DNA of 64,000 bases from Timema cristinae (lineage: Eukaryota; Arthropoda; Insecta; Phasmatodea; Timematidae): contig JBCFYV010000012.1 in the NCBI GenBank assembly GCA_039000515.1, forward strand, positions 126,300,132 to 126,364,131, read 5' to 3'. Position 1 is the first letter of the stretch. Every line of letters begins with the position of its first letter. Below the pieces are notes generated by a model. That model did no database searches. It saw only the letters and a program-made list of their open reading frames with translations, and was not told where the DNA came from. Below are positions 40,001 to 55,000 of the stretch, one piece after another. The position numbers and the translations under genes are program-made.

Positions 40001-43000
40001 TTGATACCTGCTGTGGATATAGTGACAAGGTTTGATACCTGCTTGGATATGAGGTATTGGTAGTTGTCCACCATAGTTTGGAAGTTGTCCCACAATGAAG
40101 TCACGTGACTCAACTGCTCTACTCTCTCCTTGGTCCAACTGGCTAGGGTCTTGTTTTTACGCTCGGCTTCCTCGTAAACTTGCAACATCTGAAAACAATA
40201 TTAGCTTTGACTTTGCTTCGAAACAAATTCCGGCTTTGACAATACAAACATTGACTAGTAAAATACTCAATTTATGTTCAATTATTGTAATTTTTATGTT
40301 AGCCACATTACAAATTAATATTCAAGTGAATGAATCTGAAGTAATTGAATTGTAAGTTGTGAATGTGAATGAAATATTACAAAAAAAATATTGTTTAATA
40401 AAACCAATTATAAGTGAGTTTAATGTGTAAATTTGTACAAATAAACACAAGATATTTCACATATTTGATTTGCATTCATTTCAAACTAAAAAAAGTGGAC
40501 TTTGAACCTCCCCCCATCGTGCTCCCCAGTTACCCTACTAGCTGTAGTGACGAGCAAGTATCAGAGCAGACTTGATACTAGGACAGAGATCGGCAGGGAA
40601 GCTTCATTCGACACCACAAACATAGTGTCCGTTCCAAGTTTCATTGTCATGTGAATTAATTAATGGGTGAACCGGGAATGTCACTCTATTCATATATAGG
40701 AATAAAAAATATGTAAAGATATATATGTAAGAGAGCAATGACCAGAGGCTATAAAGCCAATTTATTATAATATCAAAAATAAACAACACAGACTAAATGC
40801 CACAATTATCATAATAATGAACAATAGTCTGTTTGTGGGCTTCATATTATATCCAAGCACAGATAATACCAAAACCGGACGAGTTCTCTAATCCCCAATT
40901 ATGTAAATAAAAAAAAAAAACAATTTGGCCTGAAACATGATTTTTAGTTAAGAACTAATCAATGTATAAATCCTAATCAATTTATTAAAAAAATTAGCCG
41001 ATATATAACACCAAGTGACATTGTTAGTAAGTTCCAAGCTAAAATAGTACATAATACACTTATATGCAGGGGGGAGGTAGGGGATCACAGTTCACATCCC
41101 GTTGACCACTTGGTTGTACCGCGTGGTTTGTTGTTGCGCTTGAATAAGGCAAGTGAAGCATCAGACTTAGGTGCGGGGAGGTGTAGTAAACATGCTGTAT
41201 CGTTGCAATAACAACATGACGTCATGTTTGGGGATTCCTAGCGTTCCAGAACGTGTCTCAGAATGGTTGTGAACACACCTTGGTAAGTCTCCAATAGGAC
41301 TAGATATACCGAGTATCAATAGCTACTTCCGAGAGCTTGCGAGTGTGTGCTCTTATCCAGGAGGTTGGCCCCAACGCCCTGTTCAGCTAAGTGAGCTCCT
41401 TGTAGAGTAGTGTGACAGCAGCAAAACCTAGATTTATCATCCCCTCAAACACAACACGTGATCATGACCTGTGGTGTAACTGTGTCATATAACATAGTTA
41501 CATATTGAACTAAACAGTGCGAGGAGGGTAGAAGGGCGAGGCCTACACAATAGAAAACTGTACGCCTCTAAAGTTAAGGTTAAAAAAACAAAACAACAGA
41601 TAATTATGAAATTTTCAGGGTACAAGATCTTCACAGCCCGAGGATGTCCTAAACACACAGTCAACAGTCTAATAAAGAGTCGAGAGACAACCTTCCACCA
41701 CCCAGTATTATGAGGACCAGACAAACTCAGACTTATATCCTAACCTCATCACTTCTCACACAATATCTTCTCAACAGAGGTTCCTCCCCTTGCGACAGTC
41801 TGAGATGTTGTACCTCCAGAATTCACCAACCTTCCACCTCATTCAACAGCAGACCCACACAAATGGATCACCCCAGGAACACTCGGACAATAGAAGAATG
41901 GCCAGTAGTGAGCTCCATGATCTCTATGACCCACCTGAGGAGTGAGCGCATGATCTCTATGACCCACCTGAGGAGTGAGCGCCATTATCTCGCCATGTCG
42001 AACGTTGGCCTGTCCAATCTCCTCCACGCTGTGCGGCTGCCTGCTCAGAGTTTGTGTGGACTCGCTGATGAACTTGTCGATGGCGCCCACATCTCGCACG
42101 ATTGATATTTGCAGGGAACTGACCAGTGTATCCCAGTACCGGCGGTTGTGGAGCTCTACCTCGGCCCGTACCGGCAAGAAGCTCACTGAGAAACATTCCA
42201 CCTTCTCCTCAGTGCTGACAACAAAACAACAAACACAACATAGACTCTTGAAATAGCTACAACAGTTCGGGAGTCAATGGCAAACCAATAATTTGGCTTT
42301 AAGCAACATTCTTAATGTCCTAAGCGCTCACGCTCAAACTCTGGTCGAGTGTACTAATGCACTCGCGTGGATAGTACTTGAGTAGTAAGGTGCAGTGCTA
42401 GAAAAATACACGGTTTAAATTGAGCGAGACTGGAGTAGAATGTTTTAGATAAAACGCTAAAAAAAACTAAACATATATTTTGTGACGAACTTTCACTGTC
42501 ACCGACAGCTTCTTTAGGTTAATAGTATGTTGTTGTTCTTGGATGGAGAGCAAGGTCAACTGGCAATAGCTGCTTGTTTGTACAGTATAGATGGCAGCAC
42601 TTGCCCTACATGGATAGAGAATATTTAGTATACAGTGCAATCCCAACTGTAAAACAATCAGCTGTTACTACCAGAGTAGGCCGAGACGTTGACGGGAGGA
42701 TCATGGGAGCATATATTAGAAGGAGGTTGTGTCAAGTTAGGGTTGAATGGAGAGCTTACGTTCTGGTGACCTTGAACTCTCCAGGTCCTTAAGACCAGAG
42801 AGATAGTTAGCTGTGTACCTAGGTAGTTTTGCAATCTCCTGGCTGCAGGTCTTGGAGGCCCTAAAGTTCCTGTCCCAGTCCTCGGCCGTATGAAGATGTT
42901 GCTCGGCAAGTTGGTCCAGGTCCAAGGACCCCAGAGCCACCCAATGACGCCAACGCTCCTTCACCCTCTCCAGCCGAACAAAGAGATGCTCGGCCCGAGA

Positions 43001-46000
43001 GAACAAGTGGCTGAACCTTCCACCATTTCTATGCACAACACAGCACCGCACAGCTAATGTTACAATGTTCAACAGCACAGCCTCCAGAATACAAACATAG
43101 CTGTGATAAAAATATGTTGTTTATTTATTTACCACAGTGTGAACTGTGTAACTATAGTAGAAAAATACCAAAACAATATGGCCGTGTTTTGTCTGTGAAA
43201 AACCAGTTCCTTTTGGGTAAATTTAAAATTTGTTGGCTGTCAATGAAAATGTCCAATGGTGAAATAGTGAAGCCCCCACGTGGTCAAATGTTCTAAGGCG
43301 TCTTTCTCACAAAATATTGAACTGCCAAAATCCTGGTTGGATGCACTAAGAGTGGTTTCTCAAAAATAATCCCCCCCCCCCTCTATCTCCCTCTCTCCAC
43401 ACACAAATGTGGGTACACTTCCTCTCCTCATGACTTTACTCGTATCTGAGAATGTCGAAGAGAGAGGTATTCCCACAATCGACTGGGACTTCCCCTCAGA
43501 AGGAAGTTGTGCTACGAGAATCTATTTGTTGACCTTGGCCGGGTTTGAACCCACGAGCATCGGGTCCTGAGGAGAGCACTTGATCCCGGGAGCACCGAGG
43601 TGGACCACTGATTAGTAAATGTGTGTGCAACCCATATGGGTAGTGAGACGCGGCGACATAAATAATATAAAATACAAATAGTAACTAAAGGGTAACATTC
43701 ATACATTCAGCAGCTACGTGTTAAATTACTGGTCTGGGGTCTGGTTGTCAAGTTCATCCTATAATTATAATTGGTTCTGAATCACAAAATAAGGAGCATT
43801 AGAACTATCGAACAAATTTAACTTGAAAAATAAAACTAGTCTTGAATTAGAAATTTTCTCGAGTCTCGATGTACCCACATTTGAAAGGAAAGTGGAATAC
43901 CATTTTGGAAAACCCCCTCAGTACACCCGGCCAAGATTTGAACCTTGATCTCCCCATAATTGGCAGTCTAGTCAACTCCAAGAGAAGCAGGTTAGACAAC
44001 ATGGCCACCAAAGCGGGTTTGAATGTTATAAAATTGTAAATAACATAACCCCAAATTAGTTAAATATAGTTGTTAACATGAATATTAGTCAAAATATTAT
44101 ATAAACAATGATCGGTTGAAACCTGGCGTAGTATTTTAACTTTTGATATGAAGATACAAAAGTACAGGGAGCGGCAAAAAGATCTGACGGTGTTAAAGTA
44201 CAAATAACACAAATGTTAAGAGTGATAAAAAATGTTTTATTGGTTATTACAGAATGGTTTTATTGGAAATTAAAGAAAATAACATTGGAACAACCGATTT
44301 CATCAGTTTAAGATTTGAAGCTGACGTCCTTCAAATGGTGCCCTTCTGTGATGAAGCACTCTTGCAGTCTCGCACCAAAACTGTCGAACACCTTCCCTAA
44401 CATTGCAGGAGACAGGTTGGCGATTTCCTGAGTTATGGCCACCTTAAGTTCGCCCAATGTGCGGGGCTTGTTTGTGTACTCTTGATTTCAAGAAACCCCA
44501 CAAGAAAAAAATCACAAACGCTTAGTTCAGGGGAGCGTGTTGGCCATGCAATATCCCTGAAACACTTTTCAAAAAGTCCATCACCTCATTGGTTGTATGG
44601 GCAGTTGCCCCATCCTGCTGGAACCACATTCTACTGCGCACTAAGCGTTTTCTCCCAAGTTCAGGGATCAGGAGGTTTTGTAACATCAACAGATAACGTT
44701 GCGAATTGACCGTAACAGTTCGACCGCCCTCTTCAAAGAAGTATGGCCCAATGACACAAGTTTTTGTTACACCACACCACACAGTGACCTTAGGACTATG
44801 CAGAGGACGTTCATGCAGTTCTTCAGGATTTGTAGCTGACCAATAACGAAAGTTCTGTTTATTTACATAACCGTCCAGATGAAAATGTGCCTCGTCGCTC
44901 AACATGAACATTTTTTTTCATCTGTCATCAAATCAATCATTTGCTGTGAAAATGCATTTCGCTTTTGCATAGTTATTGGGCTTTAACTGCTGAACAATAG
45001 CCATTTTGTATGGATGGAAATGCTGATCGAACCGCAAAATTCGTCTTACCGAGCGGTCAGACATATGCAAAGCAGCAGCTTGTTTACGTGTCGGCCGCTG
45101 AGGACTGGCTTCCACAGCTTCTCTTACTCTATCGATATTCTTTGGCGTCCGGGATGACCTTGGACGGCCTGTCGACTTCCGTTTCAACGCTGAACCGGTA
45201 GCTCTGAAGTTACTCACACACAGCATAATTGTGTTGCGTGTCGGAACTTTTCCTCGTGGACCTAAATTAAAACTCCTACGGAACTGCCGCTGCTCAGCAA
45301 CACAGGAATCGCCACTTTTAAAAAACGCCTCGACAACAAACGCGCGATGCTCAACTGACAACTGCCCCATGGCTACATGCTCTGAAACGCGCCTATCCCC
45401 ACCACCTACTCGCTCAACCGCGCGGCGGCGAAAACCGTCAGATCATTTTACCACTCCCTGTCTCTCAAATTATTTAATAACGTGAGCGATACATTATATT
45501 TTAATATATTTTACCCTTATATTAATTAGATATTTTTTAATTCAAATCTACATAACATATGAACATACTCTTGGGAATATTTGAGAATGTTGGCAGTCAC
45601 CCACCTGTCAATGATTGTTGGGAATATTTGAGAATGTTGGCAGTCACCCACCTGTCAATGATTGTTGGGAATATTTGGGAATGTTGGCAGTCACCCACCT
45701 GTCAATGATTGTTGGGAATATTTGGGAATGTTGGCAGTCACCCACCTGTCAATGATTGTTGGGAATATTTGAGAATGTTGGCAGTCACTCACCTGTCAAT
45801 GATTGTTGGGAATATTTGAGAATGTTGGCAGTCACCCACCTGTCGATGATTGTTGGGAATATTTGAGAATGTTGGCAGTCACCCACCTGTCAATGATTGT
45901 TGGGAATATTTGGGAATGTTGGCAGTCACCCACCTGTCAATGATTGTTGGGAATATTTGAGAATGTTGGCAGTCACTCACCTGTCAATGATTGTTGGGAA

Positions 46001-49000
46001 TATTTGAGAATGTTGGCAGTCACCCACCTGTCAATGATTGTTGGGAATATTTGAGAATGTTGGCAGTCACCCACCTGTCAATGATTGTTGGGAATATTTG
46101 GAATGTTGGCAGTCACCCACCTGTCAATGATTGTTGGGAATATTTGAGAATGTTGGCAGTCACTCACCTGTCAATGATTGTTGGAATATTTGGGAATGTT
46201 GGGAGTCACTCACCTGTCAATGATTGTTGGAGAATATTTGAGAATGTTGGCAGTCACCCACCTGTCAATGATTGTTGGGAATATTTGAGAATGTTGGCAG
46301 TCACCCACCTGTCAATGATTGTTGGGAATATTTGAGAATGTTGGCAGTCACCCACCTGTCAATGATTGTTGGGAATATTTGAGAATGTTGGCAGTCACCC
46401 ACCTGTCAATGATTGTTGGGAATATTTGAGAATGTTGGCAGTCACCCACCTGTCAATGATTGTTGGGAATATTTGAGAATGTTGGCAGTCACCCACCTGT
46501 CAATGATTGTTGGGAATATTTGAGAATGTTGGGAGTCACTCACCTGTCAATGATTGTTGAGAATATTTGAGAATGTTGGCAGTCACCCACCTGTCAATGA
46601 TTGTTGGGAATATTTGGGAATGTTGGCAGTCACCCACCTGTCAATGATTGTTGGGAATATTTGGGAATGTTGGCAGTCACCCACCTGTCAATGATTGTTG
46701 GGAATATTTGGGAATGTTGGCAGTCACCCACCTGTCAATGATTGTTGGAATATTTGAGAATGTTGGCAGTCACCCACCTGTCAATGATTGTTGGGAATAT
46801 TTGGGAATGTTGGCAGTCACCCACCTGTCAATGATTGTTGGGAATATTTGGGAATGTTGGCAGTCACCCACCTGTCAATGATTGTTGGGAATATTTGAGA
46901 ATGTTGGCAGTCACTCACCTGTCAATGATTGTTGGGAATATTTGGGAATGTTGGGAGTCACTCACCTGTCAATGATTGTTGAGAATATTTGAGAATGTTG
47001 GCAGTCACCCACCTGTCAATGATTGTTGGGAATATTTGAGAATGTTGGCAGTCACCCACCTGTCAATGATTGTTGGGAATATTTGAGAATGTTGGCAGTC
47101 ACCCACCTGTCAATGATTGTTGGGAATATTTGAGAATGTTGGCAGTCACCCACCTGTCAATGATTGTTGGGAATATTTGAGAATGTTGGCAGTCACCCAC
47201 CTGTCAATGATTGTTGGGAATATTTGGGAATCTTGGGAGTCGCTCACACCTCGAAAGTTGTTAGGTATTGACAGAAATCTCTTGAGTTGTCCGTAGTATT
47301 TCATCCGTATCTCCTCCATGGGGGGTCGGAACTGGAGATTTTGCTGCCTGCAATAATGTTAATATGGTTTAGATCGGGAGGGGTAGCCAGTGATGCTGGG
47401 AAATAAAGCCAATTGTTTACATAAAACAAGTAATAATGTTAATATGGTTTAGATCGGGAGGGGTAGCCAGTGATGCTGTGAAATAAAGCCAATTGTTTAC
47501 ATAAAACAAGTAATAATGTTAATATGGTTTAGATCGGGAGGGGTAGCCAGTGATGCTGGGAAATAAAGCCAATTGTTTACATAAAACAAGTAATAATGTT
47601 AATATGGTTTAGATCGGGAGGGGTAGCCAGTGATGCTGGGAAATAAAGCCAATTGTTTACATAAAACAAGTAATAATGTTAATATGGTTTAGATCGGGAG
47701 GGGTAGCCAGTGATGCTGTGAAATAAAGCCAATTGTTTACATAAAACAAGTAATAATGTTAATATGGTTTAGATCGGGAGGGGTAGCCAGTGATGCTGGA
47801 AATAAAGCCAATTGTTTACATAAAACAAGTAATAATGTTAATATGGTTTAGATCGGGAGGGGTACTAGCTGGTAAGAATGCTCGTGAAATAAAGCCAATT
47901 GTTTACATAAAACATGCAAATGCATTTTTAAAGACAATCTTACACTATCACAGACAACTTCTTCAGGTCGAGAGAGTAGACTGACGCTTTGGTTGGATGT
48001 CAACAACTGATTGTTTTAAAGTTATAATTTCACTGTAAAGATGGCAGCAGTTTGTTTTTTAAATCCATTCCTTATTCCAGCCTGGGGTCAGTTTTTTATC
48101 CAAGCCATATATTTATCACTACCGACTGGCTAGGCCTGTCATAGCTTCATATGTATCATAATCTAACTTAAGACTAGGACAGGCACAACATCCAGTCCCC
48201 GCCTGTTGATTTATAAATGTGAAAGGGTAAGTCCACATTTCATCAATGATATATTTTTCGGCTATGCCGGGAATCGAACCTGGACCTTTAGCATGACATG
48301 GTACTGACTGAGCTAAGGTGTCGGGTTTTTGTTACATACAAATGGTTAATATATATTAGTAGGTGCGCTGTTAGGAAGGTGGTTAGAGGTCTGATGTATT
48401 GATTGGCGTTGCAGAGCAGAGGGATGTGTAACACTGATTAAAGTCCATACTATAGGTTTTGGCCTGTGATGCTACACATTATTATAAACAAGTTATACGT
48501 GTAAAGAGTGGTTCATTAGAAGAAACAAATGTTTTCTAAAATAACCATGTAAATGTGATTGCTATTACTTATAATTTAAAGGAGTGTTCACCTGTACACC
48601 AACTCTATCTTTATCTCGGGCAGGTGTTGGTCGAGGGCTGCTAGCCCCACCTGGTACTGGTGCTCTAGAGCCTTGTACAGCTGTCGGTCCCAGTGGGACC
48701 GCCAAGACTTCATGTTGGAGAACTTCTGAAAACAAAATATTATACTCTTGTACTCAACAAGTTAAAGGGAAGTTTAATAAACTCAGGCGAGTAGAAATGA
48801 ACTCCATTTATGGAATTAGAAGGGTAAAATTTAACATATCATGTTGTCATATTCTTCTTCCTTTCTACTTTTTTTGTCAACGCGTCTCCCAACCCGATCG
48901 GGTTGTACACATATGTACAGTACTACATTACGCTAATCTATTAAGCATGATAAATGTTGAACTTAGAGGAAATGTATCCACATTTGTATGGAGGTGGGTA

Positions 49001-52000
49001 TAAACAATTTTGGGGAAAACCCCTCTAAGTAAACGTGGCCGGTATTTGAACCCTGATCTCCCGTAGCTAATTTTAGCACAGGAATGGTCTATGGCACATG
49101 CTCTCTGATCTTTGAGCCCTCCAAACTTGCAAATATATCAAGTACTTTCAAATAATGTTTAAGTGTAGACAAAATAAGCTAAGATGTTCATAATTGGTCA
49201 TGTTATAAGAAACGTTAATAGTTTAATGCAAATATTTATATTTTATTTATTATATATTATTTTATAAAGGTAAGGTAATAATTATGGTATTTGAGGAAAT
49301 ATTTCATTCAAGGAATAAATATAAGATGTATAAATAACAAAAAGATAGCTAAAGTAGAGTGGAGCGGGATTTCCAATGAGTTTAGAAGGAGAGGTTTTCT
49401 GACCTCTGGTGTAAAGGACTAACCTGACTCTCCACTAGTCCCTCTACCTCTGGTGTAAGGGACTAACCTGACTCTCCACTAGTCCCTCTACCTCTGGTGT
49501 AAAGGACTAACCTGACTCTCCACTAGTCCCTCTACCTCTGGTGTAAGGGACTAACCTGACTCTCCACTAGTCCCTCTACCTCTGGTGTAAGGGACTAACC
49601 TGACTCTCCACTAGTCCCTCTACCTCTGGTGTAAGGGACTAACCTGACTCTCCACTAGTCCCTCTACCTCTGGTGTAAGGGACTAACCTGACTCTCCACT
49701 AGTCCCTCTACCTCTGGTGTAAGGGACTAACCTGACTCTCCACTAGTCCCTCTACCTCTGGTGTAAGGGACTAACCTGACTCTCCACTAGTCCCTCTACC
49801 TCTGATTTAAAGGACTAACCTGACTCTCCACTAGTCCCTCTACCTCTGGTGTAAAGGACTAACCTGACTCTCCACTAGTCCCTCTACCTCTGGTGTAAGG
49901 GACTAACCTGACTCTCCACTAGTCCCTCTACCTCTGATTTAAAGGACTAACCTGACTCTCCACTAGTCCCTCTACCTCTGGTGTAAAGGACTAACCTGAC
50001 TCTCCACTAGTCCCTCTACCTCTGGTGTAAGGGACTAACCTGACTCTCCACTAGTCCCTCTACCTCTGGTGTAAGGGACTAACCTGACTCTCCACTAGTC
50101 CCTCTACCTCTGGTGTAAAGGACTAACCTGACTCTCCACTAGTCCCTCTACCTCTGATTTAAAGGACTAACCTGACTCTCCACTAGTCCCTCTACCTCTG
50201 GTGTAAAGGACTAACCTGACTCTCCACTAGTCCCTCTACCTCTGATTTAAAGGACTAACCTGACTCTCCACTAGTCCCTCTACCTCTGGTGTAAAGGACT
50301 AACCTGACTCTCCACTAGTCCCTCTACCTCTGATTTAAAGGACTAACCTGACTCTCCACTAGTCCCTCTACCTCTGGTGTAAGGGACTAACCTGACTCTC
50401 CACTAGTCCCTCTACCTCTGGTGTAAAGGACTAACCTGACTCTCCACTAGTCCCTCTACCTCTGGTGTAAGGGACTAACCTGACTCTCCACTAGTCCCTC
50501 TACCTCTGGTGTAAGGGACTAACCTGACTCTCCACTAGTCCCTCTACCTCTGGTGTAAGGGACTAACCTGACTCTCCACTAGTCCCTCTACCTCTGGTGT
50601 AAGGGACTAACCTGACTCTCCACTAGTCCCTCTACCTCTGGTGTAAGGGACTAACCTGACTCTCCACTAGTCCCTCTACCTCTGGTGTAAGGGACTAACC
50701 TGACTCTCCACTAGTCCCTCTACCTCTGGTGTAAGGGACTAACCTGACTCTCCACTAGTCCCTCTACCTCTGATTTAAAGGACTAACCTGACTCTCCACT
50801 AGTCCCTCTACCTCTGGTGTAAAGGACTAACCTGACTCTCCACTAGTCCCTCTACCTCTGGTGTAAGGGACTAACCTGACTCTCCACTAGTCCCTCTACC
50901 TCTGATTTAAAGGACTAACCTGACTCTCCACTAGTCCCTCTACCTCTGGTGTAAAGGACTAACCTGACTCTCCACTAGTCCCTCTACCTCTGATTTAAGG
51001 GACTAACCTGACTCTCCACTAGTCCCTCTACCTCTGGTGTAAGGGACTAACCTGACTCTCCACTAGTCCCTCTACCTCTGGTGTAAGGGACTAACCTGAC
51101 TCTCCACTAGTCCTCTACCTCTGGTTGTAAGGGACTAACCTGACTCTCCACTAGTCCCTCTACCTCTGGTGTAAAGGACTAACCTGACTCTCCACTAGTC
51201 CCTCTACCTCTGATTTAAAGGACTAACCTGACTCTCCACTAGTCCCTCTACCTCTGGTGTAAAGGACTAACCTGACTCTCCACTAGTCCCTCTACCTCTG
51301 ATTTAAAGGACTAACCTGACTCTCCACTAGTCCCTCTACCTCTGGTGTAAGGACTAACCTGACTCTCCACTAGTCCCTCTACCTCTGATTTAAAGGACTA
51401 ACCTGACTCTCCACTAGTCCCTCTACCTCTGGTGTAAGGACTAACCTGACTCTCCACTAGTCCCTCTACCTCTGTTTAAAGGACTAACCTGACTCTCCAC
51501 TAGTCCCTCTACCTCTGGTGTAAAGGACTAACCTGACTCTCCACTAGTCCCTCTACCTCTGGTGTAAAGGACTAACCTGACTCTCCACTAGTCCCTCTAC
51601 CTCTGGTGTAAAGGACTAACCTGACTCTCCACTAGTCCCTCTACCTCTGGTGTAAAGGACTAACCTGACTCTCCACTAGTCCCTCTACCTCTGGTGTAAA
51701 GGACTAACCTGACTCTCCACTAGTCCCTCTACCTCTGGTGTAAAGGACTAACCTGACTCTCCACTAGTCCCTCTACCTCTGGTGTAAAGGACTAACCTGA
51801 CTCTCCACTAGTCCCTCTACCTCTGGTGTAAAGGACTAACCTGACTCTCCACTAGTCCCTCTACCTCTGGTGTAAAGGACCAACCTGACTCTCCACTAGT
51901 CCCTCTACCTCTGGTGTAAAGGACTAACCTGACTCTCCACTAGTCCCTCTACCTCTGGTGTAAAGGACCAACCTGACTCTCCACTAGTCCCTCTACCTCT

Positions 52001-55000
52001 GATTTAAAGGACTAACCTGACTCTCCACTAGTCCCTCTACCTCTGGTGTAAAGGACTAACCTGACTCTCCACTAGTCCCTCTACCTCTGGTGTAAGGGAC
52101 TAACCTGACTCTCCACTAGTCCCACAACTCCGCGGATGTCCTTGAGACCATCTTTCCACTGTTGTTGGTGTCTCAACAAATCAGTATTCATCAGTGCTAT
52201 CACCTGCAACAATAACTATGTGCTAAACCAAGCTACATGTTGGAATACATCAACAACAATGTGCTAAACCAAGCTACATGTTGGAATACATCAACAATGT
52301 GCTAAACCAAGCTACATGTTGGAATACATCAACAACTATTATATTTGTTGAGTATGGCCATAGCCCAATCTAAATATTATTTCTTTTAGTTGAAAAACGA
52401 CGCCTAGACAAGGGTATCGAACCCGTGACCTTTGACTTAATATGCTCATCCATTACAGACTCTGCCATAAAATACAAGGGAAGAATGATCCCTGGAAACA
52501 GTGTTAGGAGCATTGGAATACTAAGTCAAAGGTCCCAAGTTCAATTCCCATTTACAATTTAAAGAATACAAGCTACATGTTGACAAATAGCCCATTCGAT
52601 AAAATAAAGCGATGGGCTCTGGAAACATCAAGGATATTAGAGATTTGAGAAAATATTGAATAAGAGAGGAATATTTTAAATTGTAATTTGTTTAAGAGCG
52701 GACGCACTTTGTCACTGATCTGGGCATGGTAGGAGGCCAGCTTGTTGTTCTCTCGAGACAGCCTCTCCACGACAGATTGTAGCCGCGCGATATAAGTGTC
52801 CACGGCCGCTGTATCCCCCCAGGTGACACCGGTCTGCTCCTTCACCAACCGGCCATCTCTAGGGCCGCCTCCAGCATCATGGGTCGCTGGGACGGGATCA
52901 TACGGTCTCCGATTGTGTTGTGGAAGTTGGCCACCTGCGCACAAACCAACACACTAGTAGACACTTGTCGCATTATTTATCAACCTACCTTGTCAATTTA
53001 TTACAAATGTTTGCTTTTATTTAGTTCATCCCTTAAAAATAAATAGACTAAGTTGTTGGTTACATTTAATGTAAAGTTGGAAATCCTAATGAGAGAACTT
53101 TGGGCCCAGGAATAACTCTGTTATGGTTGTGCTTTGTTTTTTCAATAGTAATAATAATAACTAAATAATAATAATAAGCTAAATTATTGGCATCAGCCTG
53201 ATAACTAGTAGAGCTTAATATTAATTTTATAATAATATAATATATAAAGTCTGAATCTTTATAAAGTGAAATAATACACTCGTACCCTATCTTTCTGATC
53301 AGATCGGGTAGTGGCACTAGTATCACCTGCTCAAGAGCCTTGGCCTGTCGCATGAACCTCTTGGCTAGGTCTGCAGCCTCTTGTATCTTAAGAGGAATCT
53401 TGTAGCCAAGGACTGCCAACTGCCTCACCTCTCGCACCAGGCCAACCAACCTTGGGTTATAGTTGACATGCATCAGTTGTCCCCTCTCAAACTGGACCAC
53501 TGGCTCGTCTGTGTTTAGACTGCCAACAGGGAAATAGACATCTAGTATGGTTTTATCACTAGATTGCAGTATCACAAATATCTCCGGCCATCGATGTTTA
53601 TATATTTATAGTCGCAAAGTGTGATTATAACTCTCCTCCACAAACATCTACTAGCCTTAAATAAGATTATCTGATGGTTTGTTCCTTTTACTGATGGATA
53701 GTTTTAATGTAGGAAAATAAAAGGTTTGGTGAAAAGATTTTATTTAATGTTTCAAGAGAAATAATTTGCAAGCAGTTTTTTTATAAGTTTGACAAACGTG
53801 CGAAAATATTTACTGAGGTGATATTTTTGTTGTTGGTGCATTTTTGATTTTTTTTCAAACTATAAAATCATTTTATGGGGAAAAAATGTATTTGAAAATA
53901 CTTTAAACATAATAGTATTTATTTTTTGTGTTTATTGACCAGAATGTAAGGTGTCTAGTCATGATATTAATCACCTCAAGCTCTTGTTGTGTATAGCCAT
54001 GCCAACCTCCCTGGTCCAACCGTCAAACTGGTCCGTATGGAACTCCTTCAGGTCCCTGAGTAAGGCCCCAGCAGACCCCTGCAGTTCCTTGAAGCCTCTG
54101 AGGTCACTCAGGATCTTCACACCCGTTCTTTCCATGTCCCCCACCTCAAGAACAGTAACAGGGCGGACATTATAACACAGTTTTACGGACCTTGAAAACT
54201 CCCACTATTAAGACTGTTAGAAGTTTAAGTTTACAACGTTTTTGTTTGGCTATGAATATTTGTCAGCTTCCACTTTGCTTCGAAAGGAAAATTCTGGCTT
54301 CACCAAACACAAAGCTGCGTCAATAAGAAATTTAAAAACAGACAAATAAACATTTATGGTAAATTTGTTGTTATTTTCTTTATTTAAAGTATATCACGCA
54401 TTAATGTTCACTTTACAAAAATCTGTAATAGGCTTATTTAATTGCAGGCTGTAATAGTAACCTTTTTTTTTTGTCAATTTAGGCCAAAATATTTTAAACA
54501 TTTTGGAAATGAAACAATGTGTAATTGATATTTAGTAGGGTTGGGTCGAATCAACTATTTTAAAAAGCTGAATTCAAAACTTGGAAAAAATAATGAACAT
54601 GAAAGACCATATAATCTAATAATATAAAATACAAATCGTAACTAAATGTGAACATTCATTATATTAATTATAACATTCACATATTCAGTTGAGTGTTAAA
54701 ATTACTGGTCTGGGCTCTGGTTGTTAAGTTCATCTTACAATTATAATTGGTTTTAAACCCCCAATAAGCAGTATTAGAGCTCGAATCTCAAATATCCTTT
54801 AGGATGTGAGGTATTCGAGTGTCTAAGGTTATATAAAGTGCTTCTATACGCTCCATGCAGTGTCTGTCTGTCCTTTCAGGGATCCTTGTCCACTCCCCGA
54901 TAGTCTGGAGAGATGTCGTCTTTATGAACTCCAGATATTCTGTGAGAGGTGTGGACACACAACATACTACCTCCTGTTAGCCACGTACCTTGCATTCAAG

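Noticed and set aside
53286..53326. Extending exon 10 past CTTGAGCAG to a later donor
   Set aside because: Family similarity stops at EQ, and the donor GTGATA there gives phase 0, which fits exon 11.
54853..54970. A minus-strand stretch [20 protein letters not shown] that first looked like a dynein tail exon
   Set aside because: The matching tail segment is clearly exon 9 (53975-54144), and exons 8 and 9 join in phase without it.
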